Shown here in pieces: positions 41,881 through 54,466 of a stretch of 64,000 nt of DNA. Numbering within the stretch: the stretch's first letter is position 1; every line of letters starts with the position of its first letter. The position numbers were made by a program, and so were the translations under genes. A model generated the notes under the pieces. The model ran no database searches. It was not told the DNA's origin and saw only the letters and a program-made list of their open reading frames with translations. The DNA is from Undaria pinnatifida. Lineage: Eukaryota; Sar; Phaeophyceae; Laminariales; Alariaceae. The stretch is taken from positions 1,453,001 through 1,517,000 of the forward strand of contig JABAKD010000025.1 of assembly GCA_012845835.1 (NCBI GenBank), written 5' to 3'.

Positions 41881-44845
41881 GTCTGCATCGACAAGCACCA
41901 CCAACTCAAGACATTTACCGCCCTGAAATGGAGTAGCGAATCGAATGTAGAATACACGTGCTCTAAAATACAAACCGTTGCCTTCCAATGCGCCTTCGCC
42001 ACATTCGCGTACCTAGCTACTCTTGCAGCCTTCGCGACACACGATACTTGACCGTTTTACATAACAAGCTAAATAGGCAAGGTCGTTCATTTTCGCCCGC
42101 GTCGGCATCACACTCCACAGTTTCAGAACAGTCGGTGTAGCGGGGCAGCCCTAAAGGCTGGTCTTCAACTTCGCTGCTGTGGTTCCTGCCACAGCGTTTG
42201 GGAAATCGCCGATGCTCTTTCATCCCAGTCCCTACCAAATCGGCAACCGGCACACCATTCGCTTCGCCGAGGTGTTTTATAGGAATAACGAGATTCAAGT
42301 CCTCGGGGAGTGCTCTGATCGCATGTACTCATGTGTCCTACCGAAACAGTACCATACGCATCGTCTGAAATATTTTCGGTGGACCCCTAAACTCGATCAA
42401 AACATTGGCGGGGTCTGCTCAAAGCAAACGGCCAGCCACGTACGTGATTAACCGGTGGTCGCGCCATGACTTCTATACTCTTGATTTCAGTCGCAGAGTC
42501 TGCCGTTCAACTTTAGTAATGTATTCGTGTCTATTAAAGTATGGGAGGGGGCACGGCCCAAACACAACCACCTATTTGGTGGGCCATTAGATGGTGGCCG
42601 CATGGAACCTGGACTTAGTAAGTCGTACATACTGCGATTCAACCGTACACTGGTATGTCAGACACGTACTTTTCCAGCCGTTTATCTGCAAATCTAAGTA
42701 AAAACACGACAATACGTCCTCTCCAGGCTCGACAGGAAAACAGCCTGCTCAGCATAAACATTCTGCAAAATTTACCCAACCCGCCCGAAATACGCACCAC
42801 TGAACCATCGGACGAATTACACCGGTGGGGCAGGGGAAGAGTCTCAAATAAGTTTATATCTACGTGGTCCTTAAAACCCTCCCACTACCAATCTCGCATT
42901 CTCCACTGCCACATTGACATGCTCGTTGATCTTCCGCGTGAACACTCATTTCGCCGAAATAAAATTGAGTCCTCTTGATTGCAAGAAAGGGACCAACATC
43001 CTTCCCTCCTCGGACAGCCCATGGACATCCTCCTGTATCGCCCTACGCTAAACATTCGGGTACTCCTCGGTGCACGCTTGTGCGTACCTTTTCGGTTTTG
43101 AACTCTTGTTCGCCGGGCAGGTGGGCGGAACCAGTGCGTGGTTCGGCGCGGAATTGTGGACAAGGAATCAAGGCCGATTTTTTTCTTCGCTATGCAACCC
43201 CTATCCACATCGAGTGATCACGCTGTACGAGCCCCGCCCTATAGCACCAGCCGGGGATGTGTGTGTCCCACTCACGGTGGCTGCATGCCAATTGTTGATG
43301 GTTACTGCCGACAGGATGGCGGCCGCAGCAGCGACAGTGGAAGCTGTAATAGAACGGAGGCTCCGCCTCTGTGTTCCGCGTTGCGGTGGGATCCAGCTCA
43401 GAGAGAGCGTGGGGACCCAGACCATGCGCGGCATTTGCCCACCTGCCCGGAATGGTAGGGCACCCGAATAATTTCAGTGCCATTGCCGTAATGCGCCATA
43501 ACGCCTATAGCATCGCCCTGAATCGTAACGTTGACAAGACGGACCTATTGCGGCTCTCTCCGGCGGCTCGTTGCCACTACAATCGCCAACATTCTGCCGT
43601 GTAAGTGTAAACCCGAATCGGGATCTGTAATAGGAGAAGACGTGCTGTGTCGGACAGTTTAACAATGTTGTGTACCGAAGCTCTGACACTGTGATGAAAG
43701 CTGCGGAGGTGGCACCGCGGTGTCTGTAAAGACCACTTGCGATGGAAAGGATAATTGAAAAAAAAATGGAAAGTGGCGCATGTGGCAAAAAAAATGCAAC
43801 CAAAGAAGTGGAAGAAGATATTAGGAGACAAAAGGAGAAACAAGGAGAGACAAGGATAAACCAGGAGAAGTAAGGAAAAGTAAGGAGAAGTATGGAGTTA
43901 TCGAGGTAGGGCCGACCGTCACCTCATCCGTACAGAGCAATGCCCATGCTATGGGCAGATGTACTCCACGGGTTTTCGAACCGGCCGACAGTCCGTCCTA
44001 TCGTAACATTTCATTGCAATAACCCCTGTAACGTTCCCCTATACTGATGGTGATAAGCTAATTATAATTTGAGTATATAATACACCGACGGGACGTAATA
44101 CGCCGAGATCCCCGTATATTTCATTTCTCCGCATCTAGAATAAGACACTCGGTGTTCTCAGGGTAGTGGCTACGAGTCAAATATATACGAATGGACTGCA
44201 GAATCCTAAACGTCAGTAGCCAGAGGAAGTTTACACTCAAACTAAAACACACAAATTGTCCGCATTCAGACCTGCGTGCCAACAGCGGCAATATGGATGT
44301 AAACATGTCACGCAGAGAATCAAGTAAAATGAAACAACATATTGAGGCTTATTATAATAAAAGCGAAAGTATGGGAAGAACATTGTCACAGAATGCGCGT
44401 GATGCAAAAACCAGCGAAACCTACTGTGGACATGGAGCGCAACCCTTCTGCAAGACGTTGACCATACCCACGAATTGGTACCTAGAGCTACATGAAACTT
44501 AAACTAGAAAGCGTGGACGCTGGTCTAATACAGCGAAATGCGTACTATTTGGTTTCTATGTATGTACGTACGTATTCGAAAGGCAGTCTACCAATAACGA
44601 TAGCACAGCAATAGACCATGGTTGGTGTAGTCGAAAGACAACATATATTCTCGTGCTGCTGTTTTATTAGTCAGCGAGTTACACCTGGATGAAGAAAGCG
44701 TCAGAAAGTGTTTGTACGACTACTACGCGCCTTTATTTGAATCATAGAGCAAATAATAGTTAAAAAATCCGATCATTGCTTTTGCTATACTTAAAAATGC
44801 ACAAAACGATCATTTCGTGAACTTGTGTTCGTAATACTACGCAAT
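41881..44845. other. Region without a recognised gene
   Basis: ORFs to about 130 codons overlap on both strands near 43.0-43.5 kb without motifs. An A/G-rich stretch at 43745-43900 repeats GGAGAAGTAAGG-like words. There are no element ends. Confidence 0.4.
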
Positions 44846-44846
44846 A

Positions 44847-45432
44847 GTGTTATTGCGCGTCAGCTTCAGGATACTGGTAATACGATGAGGGGTATAGCCG
44901 TCCGTACCAAGCTACACGCGAAGGGCTCTAGAGTGTTAGTAGGGGTCGAGCCGCCGGAAGTCCCCTACTACATTCCCTTGAAAAAACAACTGCATTGAGC
45001 AGCTGCTTGACAAAGTTTTCCTCATTATGAAGCTGTATCCTAATGGGATCAGAATCCTCGAAAATTTGGCATACACCACGTGTGTACTAAGCACGGCCGA
45101 TGAAAGAAAGAAACGACTGAACCAATGGACACTGTCAGGTATCATTGTTGTGCATGTATATCACCCGTATTGTACGCTTACTGCATCTCATTGCGCCGTA
45201 TCTCTCGAACACCCGCTCCGCGCGTGTATCGACCTTAAAATCGCCACATCCCGAAACATACATTTTCTACCCCCTCCTCGGTATACTGTGTTCAGAATAC
45301 GGACACCGAGGGCCCGGAAAACTAATACGGAGGATTAGAGGAACGCGAGTATCGCCGTTGAAGCCCTGCGAGGGCTGTTAGACTGGATCTAGATTTGAAT
45401 GATAAGTAGGCAAATAGTCTACCCTCAAGCCA
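44847..45432. repeat. Left long direct repeat
   Basis: Partner of 48028-48742; it lacks the internal duplication seen in the right copy. Confidence 0.65.
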
Positions 45433-46432
45433 CCCACAGTATGGTAATCCAGGCAGAGCGGGGGCATAATCCTTGCGGTACAAGAGCTGAAAGTGAAGGC
45501 CGCCACGTACCACGATTGGAAGGCGTTAGAATGCACTAAGACCAACGGAAGAGTGGGGACCTTCCGTTTGGTGATAACTAGGAGGAACGCGAAAAAATCT
45601 CGACCCTTTTACAGGAGATGAAGTCAAGCGTGGTGATCAGCAGCGTGGAGTCGAGGGCAAGTGGGGCCGACATCGTATAGGTATTTGTGCGGTCGAAGAC
45701 CAGAACCGTCCCACTCGAATGTTCACCACAGCCATCGAACACAAAACAGTGGCGCACCGGCGTCAAACCTATGTTGGGCGCGTCTTACCAGATAGATAAG
45801 CCGGAGCTCAACGCAGGCAGCGTAGGGGTCCCATTTGGACAGCAAGGAATACTCGTGGCCGCCGCCACCGCTGGAACCCTCAAAGCTAAGCAGAAACGCA
45901 AGACGTGGAGAAGGGGGATGGAGCGGGAACAGACCCCAAAACCTCCAAAGGGGGCATCTTAGGCCCCAGCGGAACTTACTTCCTGAAGAGCGGAACCGGC
46001 GAAAAAGCTCCCTCCTCGGTCGACGACCTTATGCTTTCCACATCCAGGGCTCACGTTGCGGCCGAGCAAACTTTTGCAAGCACGAACCAACCTCAACGCT
46101 CCAGACTCGCGTGACGTAGAGGCAGCCGAAGAGATGAGATTTATGGACTTCGCGAAAGTAATAACTGGAGAGGAGGCGTATATGGTTCAACCCACGGTTA
46201 GCTGAGGAGAAGCTGCCACCATGGTTGCCAACTCCACCATACAACCCTTGGCACGAGGGAGTCCTGGGGGGGTTGGCATTCCGGTTCTTGCTGCCAACTT
46301 GAGGATCCAAGGATACAACGGTCGGAGAAAACGTGTTCAAGTGATTGGCCGCTCTACAGCGGGAGAAGCAGGGAACGGTTACACACGTTGGCACGAGAGC
46401 GACCATCAGAGGGCCCGCGGAGGCATGGTCAA

Positions 46433-46758
46433 TCCCGAAGTCAAAGCTGGCACCACCCACGGAATCCGAAGCAGGAACAAGGGGACACAAGGGAGTGGAC
46501 AAACCGCCACGGATGCCTCAGACACCGGCATCACCAGAACACCCTGCGCTGGAAACGCAACCAGCGCGGAGCAGGTGGGGCCCCACAAAGACATCCCGAA
46601 GTCAAAGCTGGCACTACCCACGGAATCCGAAGCAGGAACGAGGGGACACAAGGGAGTGGACAAACCGCCACGGACGCCTCAGACACCGGCATCACCAGAA
46701 CACCCTGCGCTGGAAGCGCAACCAGCACGGAGCAGGTGGGGCCCCTCAGTGGCAAAGA
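46433..46758 (+). repeat. 161-bp tandem duplication in the LTR-like element
   Basis: Two adjacent, nearly identical units start at 46433 and 46594 (TCCCGAAGTCAAAGCTGGCA to GGAGCAGGTGGGGCCCC). Three plus-strand frames are open across it. The one reading PTESEAGTRGHKGVDKPPR looks most protein-like, but because 161 is not a multiple of 3 each frame switches between units. A disordered gag-like protein is possible, not shown. Confidence 0.8.
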
Positions 46759-48027
46759 CGGTTCGCTTGCTGAAAAACCTTGTATCATTTTCCAGGTAGC
46801 CAGAAACAAGACTCGACGCTAGAGTCGAAATCGGAGGAAGGCAATTACTCGACGGACGACAACGGGATCTTGTGATACGCATCCATGGGGAACTGTTCCT
46901 TAGCTATACAAGCGATTGCATACGCTAAGTTGAGTCACAAACAATGGACAGCGCTCTGGAGAGTGATCTGGGTCAGGCCTGGTGGACAACCTCGGCTGAC
47001 GCAGAATCCGGAGGCGGACGGGGGCGGTGATGAGTGTTAAGCCCTTCCATTTAAGACCCGCCGATCTGCGTCATGCGGTTGAAGATGAGTTCGCTCACGC
47101 GACCTGGGGACCAGACTTCGAGTCGACAGAAGTGTCTACGACGGCGTACCTTATGTACACTTTCTAGGACCGCAAAACAGTCCAGGGGAAGGGTAACACA
47201 CGGGCCTAGCACTGCCGGGGCCGTTACCAGGTTGGAGTTGAATCTCACTAGCTCACAGAGGACTAGGCGAAGAGTAGCTTTATGTCCTTTCAGCTGGACG
47301 TGTTCCGTGCAATGTGGGAGGTGTACCAGGCAACGTACTGTCGTCCCAGGCCAGACAGCGTCCCGTCGGAGGGAGAACGAGGCGCTGAGTCAGGGGAGGG
47401 AGCGTTAATCCAACACCCGGTCAGATACTCAGGTAAAGTGTGATGTCGGGGACGTAGTCCGCCACCTGAAGGTGTCTACGAGATTCGTATAGGCTTCAGC
47501 GAGCCTTTCTGGCGAATAACCTATGCGGACAGGGAATGGGAGGAGGTGCATAGCCAAGATGTGACAAGGGGGAGACAAATATTAGCCGGCACGTCGCCCC
47601 TTTCACCAAATTGAGAATGCATCCGCAAACATAAGAGAGGCATGTTCCAAGGAGCAAAAGCATATATTTCAATGGACAGCAAGATCAATGGGCAGCAAGA
47701 TCAATGGACAGCAAGATCAACCAGGAGTTTTCACAACAAGGAAACATTTTACGGCGAGGTCCAACCTGCGGGGGGTTACTCGAGCGCTTGCCCCATTTAC
47801 AGGGTTGTGGAAGAGACGGGGATGGTCCAGGTTGTCCGTCTACGGGAACCGTTCGAACATGCCGTTCCCTGGAAGAGAAGGGAAGTTTCAATATCGTCGG
47901 TGTACCGGTGTCTCCGGGACCGTATGATGAAGCGGAGCGGTGGCCGTGGTGGTTGGAGGAGAGTATCTCGAGTCAAAGGCTTGGACGCCTCGACTAGTAT
48001 TTTCGTCTCGCGGCGATACACTGGAGG

Positions 48028-48742
48028 AGTGTCACGCTGCCTTAGCTTCAGGACACTAGTAATACGATTAGGTGTATGGCTATCTGTACCAAGCTATACA
48101 CGGAGGGCCTAGAGTGCTAGTAGCAGCCGAGCTGCCAGGTGCTCCCCGCTACGTTCTCGTGCAAAAGCAACGTAATTCAGCCGTTGAGCACAAGGCTTCC
48201 TGGATTATTTAGCCGTATCATAACGGGTTCATAATCGTGAAACTCTGGCATCCACCGTAGTGTGTATTAAGCACGGCCGATGAAAAAGCAATGACATTCA
48301 GCAGCTACTTCACAACGGTTCCTGCATTTTGAAGCCGTATCCTAACGAGGTCATAATCCTAAACAAACTGGCATCCATCATGTGTTCACTAAGCACGGCA
48401 GATGAAAAAGAGAAAATATAGGACTACTACTGTGCACTTCCATGCATCAATGGTGCGCCTGTATATTACCCGTGCTGTACGCATGCTGCATCCCATTGCG
48501 CCGTGTCGATGAAACACCCGCTCCGCGCGTATGCCGACCTTAGAATCGCCATAACCCCGGGAACCAGAGTTCCCACCCCCTCTTCGGTATACTAAGTTCA
48601 GCATACAGACACCGAGGGCCCGGGAAACCAATACAGAGGATCAGAAGAACGTGTTTGCCGCCGCTGTAGACCAACGAGGACTGTGCGACTGGATCCAGAG
48701 GCGAGTGATAAGTAGGCAAGTAGTCCACCCTTGAGCTGTTCA
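48028..48742. repeat. Right long direct repeat with internal duplication
   Basis: Same block order as the left copy, but the segment from GAGCACAAGGC-like sequence through AAGCACGGC(C/A)GATGAAAAAG appears twice (about 48190-48290 and 48295-48410), making this copy roughly 130 bp longer. Confidence 0.65.
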
Positions 48743-49171
48743 CGATAAAATTACGGTACGTACATTATCACTAATAGTGCAACGCAACGCTACTGCTGCT
48801 ATCGTGGACTACAATTCACGCGAAATTATGCACTCCCACTTTCATACTTACGATCAGTCGTAATCGTATTTGACCGTGTTTTCTAGTTCAAGATACAGCT
48901 ATTTCTACAAACCTTTCTCCATGTTTTGACTAGGCTTATTGACACGTACTCGTTTAACACTACGTGATGAACTTGCACCGCTAAAGCCAAAGCTACAAAA
49001 TCGTACCGACGCAAGTCGACTGCAGCAAAATGTGTACCATGTGAGTCTTGTTTTAGTCTATATGAAAGATCATATCTACGTGCACCATACTATACACAGC
49101 AAATAAAATATAGTGGTAGTACTTGTACGAATGCAAAATAGCTAAACGAGAAAAACAAATAAAGAAGAGAA

Positions 49172-50460
49172 TCAGAAACCTAGCGCGTGCTGCTGAAGGA
49201 TCCTGTGTTCGCTAATGATTTGGCTGCGTTGATGCTGTTGCTGTTGCTGCTGGTACTGCAGCTGATGATTTTCATGAGGCTGCTGCAGATGTGACATGAC
49301 GCCGTGGTGTTGCTCGCAGGAAGCTGTTTACGAGGTTGCTATTGTTGCTGATAATTGCTGCGCTATCGATTCTCTTATGTTGTAGATGGTGACAGACATT
49401 ATGAAGTGTACTGGTATCCTGTCATCTCGTGGTTGTAGCGCCTCGGTACTGCTCGTAGAGAGTAGCCTTCCTGCTGGTGCTGTTGTGTTATGGCGCCCGT
49501 TGTCGACACCGCAATCAAACTTCTGCGTCCCCGAAGGGAAAATCAACGGGCCTAATCGCAACTCTCGTTTTTGGGAAAAAAATCAAAGCTTTCAGCTAAG
49601 CTGAGAAATCTGTTTGACGCTATTGGTTTGGCGCTCGCGAACCACGTGGTGGCTCGGCAACAGCGGGCTTGAGATGCTGTCAGACATGTCCTTGGTGATG
49701 ACCTTAGCGTCGAACTGACGTTGTACAAGCTGGTAGTCGACGATGTATCCCTGTCTGAATCTGGGAGATTAAAGCTTGGAGCGAGATTGGAGCGCTAGCT
49801 TTTACGATACTTTTTCCGGGGAGGTAGACACTCCAGCTCACCGTGTGCATGATGCCGTGAGACACGCCCCCAGGGCGTTATGAAGGTGTAGATGGTTTCG
49901 TTGTGGTCTCTGGAGTAGTGGCCTCTGCTATAGAAGATGTTCCTTCAGCTGTCACAGGTGGTGCTTTTGAACGATAAGTCGCTGATGAGGGTTGCTGGAG
50001 TAATGTTATTTCCCCAGCTGTCGAACTTGATGGCGATGACGCCTATACCTAGTGGTGGTAATGATGTTGTCGTGGTCGTGCGACGAGTATTAGACTTTGA
50101 GCGAGGGTAGAATTTACCCATAGCCTTTGGGGACATGTTGTCGCTGGTGGTGCTGGCTTGAGCACACCTGTTGAAGTTAGACCCTATTGCAGACCTAGAC
50201 GAAGGTGACCGCTAGCGCCGTCTTAAATCCCTCGCAGAGCTGTGTACGTGTCGTTGTCCTGTTGATTTGTTTGGTGTAGGCTGCACTTTCCGTAGTTTGA
50301 ATCGGTCATAGAACTACATGTTTTGATATTCTTGCTGCAAGTGCTCAGTCGGTGCATCCCTGGAGTCTCCGAACCTCCCACGTGGACACCGCCTCCTTTC
50401 ATTAGTTGCAGAACGGTCCAGCTTTTCTTTGATTTCTTTGTAGTTGAACGAAACTTCATC
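49172..50460 (-). CDS. Possible minus-strand gene, unrecognised, exon fragments
   Basis: Several minus-strand segments look coding. 50459-50223 has an open frame with WTVLQLMKGGGVHVGG. 50136-49945 has LGIGVIAIKFDSWGNNITPA. 49760-49592 follows a good acceptor (TTAATCTCCCAG) and reads GYIVDYQLVQRQFDAKVITK, then DMSDSISSPLLPSHHVV. 49314-49172 follows AAACAG and is Gln/His-rich (QLQYQQQQQQHQRSQ), ending at TGA. A basic LPPRKK segment just upstream of 49790 could be joined to the third piece in phase. I do not recognise a family, and exon joins are only partly supported. A transcription-associated protein is conceivable from the Q-rich end; that is speculation. Confidence 0.35.
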
Positions 50461-50489
50461 CTACCAGGTCCCAGCTGTGAGTATAGCTT

Positions 50490-51076
50490 GGCCCACCATC
50501 AGCTCAGCTCCACTCAGCAGCGCGGCGCTGTGCTGTACCGTGTGGTGTCGTGCCTTGCCGTGCGGTGAGGTGTTGTGCCGTGCTGTGCCGTGCTGCTCTG
50601 CTGTATACTTATTATTTCGTACATGCCCAGGATCATTACGAACAACCTTTCATTTTTTGGTTCACGACGTACCATAATACAGTAGTAGACCCCAGGCTCA
50701 TTATCTAAGCTCCACTCAGCAGCGCACCGCAGCGCTAGCTCAGCAGCGCAGCGCTGTGCAGTGCCGTGCGGTGTCGTGCCCTGCCGTGCGGTGAGGTGCT
50801 GTGCGGTGTTGTGTCGTGCTGTGCCGTACTGCTCTGCTGTATACTTACTATTTCGTACATGTCAAGAATCATTAGAACCTTTAATACTTTGGTTCACGAC
50901 GTACCATAATACAGTAGTAGACCCCAGGCTCATTATCTAAGCTCTACTCAGCAGCGAACCGCAGCTTTAGATCAGCAGCGCAGCTTTGTGCAGTGATGTG
51001 CGGTGTCTTGCCCTGCCGTGCGGTGAGGTGCTGTGCGGTGTTGCGCCGTGCTGTGCCGTACTGCTGTGTTGTATAC
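50490..51076 (+). repeat. Roughly 235-bp satellite, left part
   Basis: Units begin CTTA(T/C)TATTTCGTACATG at 50608 and 50844, and the next unit breaks at 51076. Each contains TTTGGTTCACGACGTACCAT, GACCCCAGGCTCATTATCTA and a GTGCCGTGCGGTG-rich part. The array resumes at 57836, beyond the inserted retrotransposon. Confidence 0.88.
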
Positions 51077-51308
51077 GCGTATTATTATCGAGGCACGAGA
51101 AAATATGGGTTTTGTATGTACGGAAGAAGTTTGGGGTTATTGCACGTTGACCAATGAGATCAACGCGGATGGTTACTTGTACTTGTCCTGGTATATCAAA
51201 GGGAACCTTGGATCAGTATGTCTGGTTGTTGACTAGTAAGCGAAGCACGCCGAGAAGAGAGAAACATCCTCGACGAGACAGGTTCAAGGTGTGATAGACT
51301 GGCTAATT
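51077..51308 (+). repeat. Split direct repeat A1
   Basis: Starts GCGTATTATTATCGAGGCAC and matches 56788-57020 to GTGTGATAGACTGGCT with few substitutions. Confidence 0.92.
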
Positions 51309-51402
51309 TCTGCTGTATGTGAGCTTCGCTGCAACTGCTGCTGTGAGACTTCGCTGGGACTGCTGTGGTGACTGCCGTGGTGATAATTTTCTGTGACTAC
51401 TG

Positions 51403-52877
51403 TTGTGGCGAGCGCTGCGGGCTGTCGCTTCGACGATGGGAGATTTGTCGAGTGCCCCGGCGCCTGTCGCCGCCAGCGCTGAGGTGGAGGCTACGCTGCG
51501 TGCCCGGACCGCCGCAGCTCTCGCGGGCTCGGGGTCCTACTCCGGGGCGCCAGCGGTCGGTGCGGCCTTGTCTTCCGATGACTGAGCCACGTGGGTCCGA
51601 CAGGTTGAAGCCGAATTCGCGCGGATTCATGAGGGCCTTGACGAAACATTTGCCGAGTTATCGGCCACTGCTTGTTCCACCCGCGACGTAGCAGCTGCCT
51701 GTGCTGATCAGGTAGCTAATCTCGACATCATCGTTCAACAGTTCGTGGAGAACAACTCCGGTCGGGTAGCCTCCCGAGACGACGGCGACGCTCAGGAACG
51801 GCAGCGCCAAAAAGTACAACTGGCCACCGAAATGACCACTTGGAACAAGGTCAACACAGCTAGGAAGCTGTGGATTATTCGAGGGCGTATCCCCCCGAAC
51901 CTCGGGGGCTATCCCGCTGGCCTGCAGTCGTTGGTGGGGAAGGTCATCCACGTCACAGCCAACGTCGCGTCCCAGCTTCGGTCCTTCAGTTCCTTTGACG
52001 TTGGGGCTTATTGGCCCCACGTGGACGGTCGGGGCTTATAGGCCCCCCTTGGACGGGCCCATCTGGCACTCCCTCATGGTCGCCGACCGTCTTGACCTCT
52101 TGAGGTTGGCCATCGTTGCGATTCTTTCTGTGGGTCTCTCGCCCAGGGTCGCCGACGATCTCCCCTGTCTGGCGCGGGTCAACGCCCTTGGCGACGCGTT
52201 TACGGTGGCGGCCACGGGCTTGCGTACGCACACCTTCAGCAACTACAGTATGCTGTCCGTCCCAGAAGCGCATGCAGTGCTGTGTGATATTATTAACCGC
52301 GACATCGCTTTGTGGGTGAGTGAACTCATGCGTGCCGCGCAGCGGTCTTCCCCTGATGTTGTCCCTCCCCCAGCTGGTACGGTGTTCGACCTCCCACCCA
52401 TGCCCGCGTTCGTACGCACTCTCGAATTTTGCTGCGGCGGGGGGGGAGGTCCTCCGGCTTGTACTCAGCAGCATCGGTTCCGGCGCAAACAGGCCCACCA
52501 AGCGGAAGGCCACCGCTCCCCCCACTGGGTCGCCCGGGTCCAAGGGAAAGGCCAATTCAAGTCTCCCCCAGGCCTGCCGGATGTTTACGCGCACCGGTAA
52601 ATGCAACTGGTCTCCGTGTAAGTTCAGGACGAGGCCCCCGCAGCCTCGGCATCCTCGCCATCTCCACCCGCTCGCAGGGAGGAGGGCAGCGGAAACGTGG
52701 CGGCGGCGGGCGGAGGGTCGCGGGTGTTGTCGCTGCGTGCTATCCTCCCCGCGGGGGGCAACAGGGGGGGCAAGGGGGGTAAAGGCGCTGGTTTTGGTTC
52801 TGGATGAAGACACGGGCCCTGCCGCCAGGTGGGGCCAACCTTTGCGGGCGCAGCTGCGGCGCCGGCGGTGGATGTAG
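51403..52877 (+). pseudogene. Gag-like ORF1 of the recombinase retrotransposon, with CCCH-like finger
   Basis: A frame from 51403 carries an Ala-rich start, then a TGA at 51583, and reads on in the same frame through EEAEFA-like helical sequence to TAG near 52040. The protein continues in a second frame from 51995 (ADRLDLLRLAIVAILSVGLS, then HAVLCDIINRDIALWVSELM) and a third from about 52440 ending with CRMFTRTGKCNWSPCKFRT. The last piece fits C-x8-C-x4-C-x3 of a CCCH finger, with Thr where His is expected. It would bind element RNA. Two frame changes and one stop disable this copy. Confidence 0.6.
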
Positions 52878-53639
52878 CGGCTGCGTCAACAATTGAGAGT
52901 GCGGCCGCGTGTTGGGTCCAACCTCGGGGAGCGCGGCTGCGGCGTTGGCGGTTGGTGGGGGGATTGCGTCGACGGTCGACGTTGGCGGAGCGCCGACCGT
53001 ACCGGCAGTCCGCGGGGTCACGGGCGGGTTGCGGGGGCGCGCGTTGGAGGCGCTGGCAGGCGAAGGCGGCGTTGGGCGCGAGCGTGTACCCGTTGCTCCG
53101 GGATCCGTCATTTTCGGGAATAGAGGTGACCATGGCGAGCGCGCGCGTGCGTGTACTCTAGTCTAGTCTCGGCGCGCATTGTAGGAACTGGCTTATCAGT
53201 CGCGCGCGGAGATACAGTTAGCCATAGCGAACGTGTGCGACGTTCGGATTTTGATTGGGGGTGCGGACACGGCTCGACCGATGGCGAGCGCGCGCACGCA
53301 CGGTTGGATTCGGCGGTTGAGGCGTGGCGCACCGCGCAGGATAGCGTAACGCGGTCGGTATCATCAACAGGTTCCGCAAATCTCGATGTGGTTGCCAGCG
53401 CGGGGTCATCTCTTTTGCGTGCCTGTGCCGGCATTGTCAAATTGTTTACGTCCGCTGTCGGATCCGCTCGCATTGCCTCACATATTCATTCTCACATCGT
53501 TCGTCATTGGCTTGGTACCGGCAAGAACTTCCCTCGTGTTAACCAGTTGCTCCGCGTTTTGGCACCGAGCACTCCGGTGTGTGTTGCGCGGGGGGGTAAT
53601 CTGACTGCTGAGCTTGCGTACGTTAACCACTAGAGCGTC

Positions 53640-54466
53640 GCCCCCCATGCCGTTGCTGTTCACCGAACGATATGTGCAGACGTGGTGCACGGTCGGGCTT
53701 TGGTGTTTAAAACAAGTTCCGCGTCCGATACTGCGGGTTTACGTGTTTCGCCGTTGGCCGTCGTGCTTAAGCCTAAGTTTCGCATCATTCACGATCTCAC
53801 GTTTGCGCGCGCGGGCGGCCATTCCAGCGTTAACGACGATACCGATGTTTCCTCCGCCCCCTCCTGCGAGCTAGGTCATGTGCTTCGGGATGTGTTGTTA
53901 CGGGTGTCTTTTTGCGGCAGTTGCACGGTCCCACAGCTAGAATCGTTCTTTGCCGCGTTGACGTAAAAGACGACTGTCGTCAAGTTATAGTTGACCCGGT
54001 AGGGGCGCCGGTGTTTGGGCACGCGATGGTTGAATACGTAGTTGTGGATCTTCGCTTGCAATTGGGGTGGCGTAGTAGTGGGGGCTGATGGCTTCTGCGC
54101 TGGAACATTCCCACACCCGCTCTACGTTTCAAGATGCGGCTGTTTCCCCACAAGGGGCGGCTGCCGTCGAGCATATGCGTCTTGCCCCGTCGCGGGGGGC
54201 TCGGTTACGTTCCTCCCTCGCGATTGTCGAACCGTTTCCGGTAGCGGCATCTACGCCGGGAGTCGTTTTTTCGTGCGGTAGTACGTAGACGACGGCATTC
54301 TTGTCGGGTTCAGTGGTGGTCGGACGGTCGTCGCTGTATGCGGGCTGTGCAGTCGTTGGCCTCGGACCACTTTCGCTTATTGGGCGTACGTGGCGCGTCC
54401 GACCCTTCTCTGTTGTCCGCCAGCCCAATCACTAACTTGAGCACGCGTCTCAAAGTGCTGGACTGA
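53640..54466 (+). pseudogene. Reverse transcriptase of the recombinase retrotransposon
   Basis: The RT is broken across frames. 53682-53966 includes VSPLAVVLKPKFRIIHDLTF, the early RT block of DIRS-type enzymes. Further on, VEYVVVDLRLQ-like sequence is followed by YVDDGILVGFSG at about 54287-54322, the catalytic YVDD, with a TAG in place of the codon just before it. The segment just before 54467 has SDHFRLLGVRGASDP, which leads into the RNase H part. This copy has multiple frame changes. Confidence 0.75.

Larger units (their letters stand above)
44847..48742 (+). mobile_element. LTR-like element without recognisable polymerase
   Basis: Two diverged direct repeats (44847-45432 and 48028-48742) bound about 2.6 kb. 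Both begin TGT and share AGCTTCAGGATACTGGTAAT-type starts, AAGCACGGCCGATGAAA, CACCCGCTCCGCGCGT, CTTCGGTATACT-like and GATAAGTAGGCAA blocks, ending near CA. The interior has no RT, integrase or RNase H motif, so this may be a LARD/TRIM-like non-autonomous element. Orientation is undetermined. Confidence 0.55.

Noticed and set aside
43070..43480. Overlapping 100-133 codon frames on both strands
   Set aside because: No motif, splice context or consistent codon character favours either strand.
52629..53166. Overlapping Arg/Pro/Gly-rich frames on both strands
   Set aside because: Composition-driven; they fall between the gag-like finger and the polymerase and show no conserved motif.
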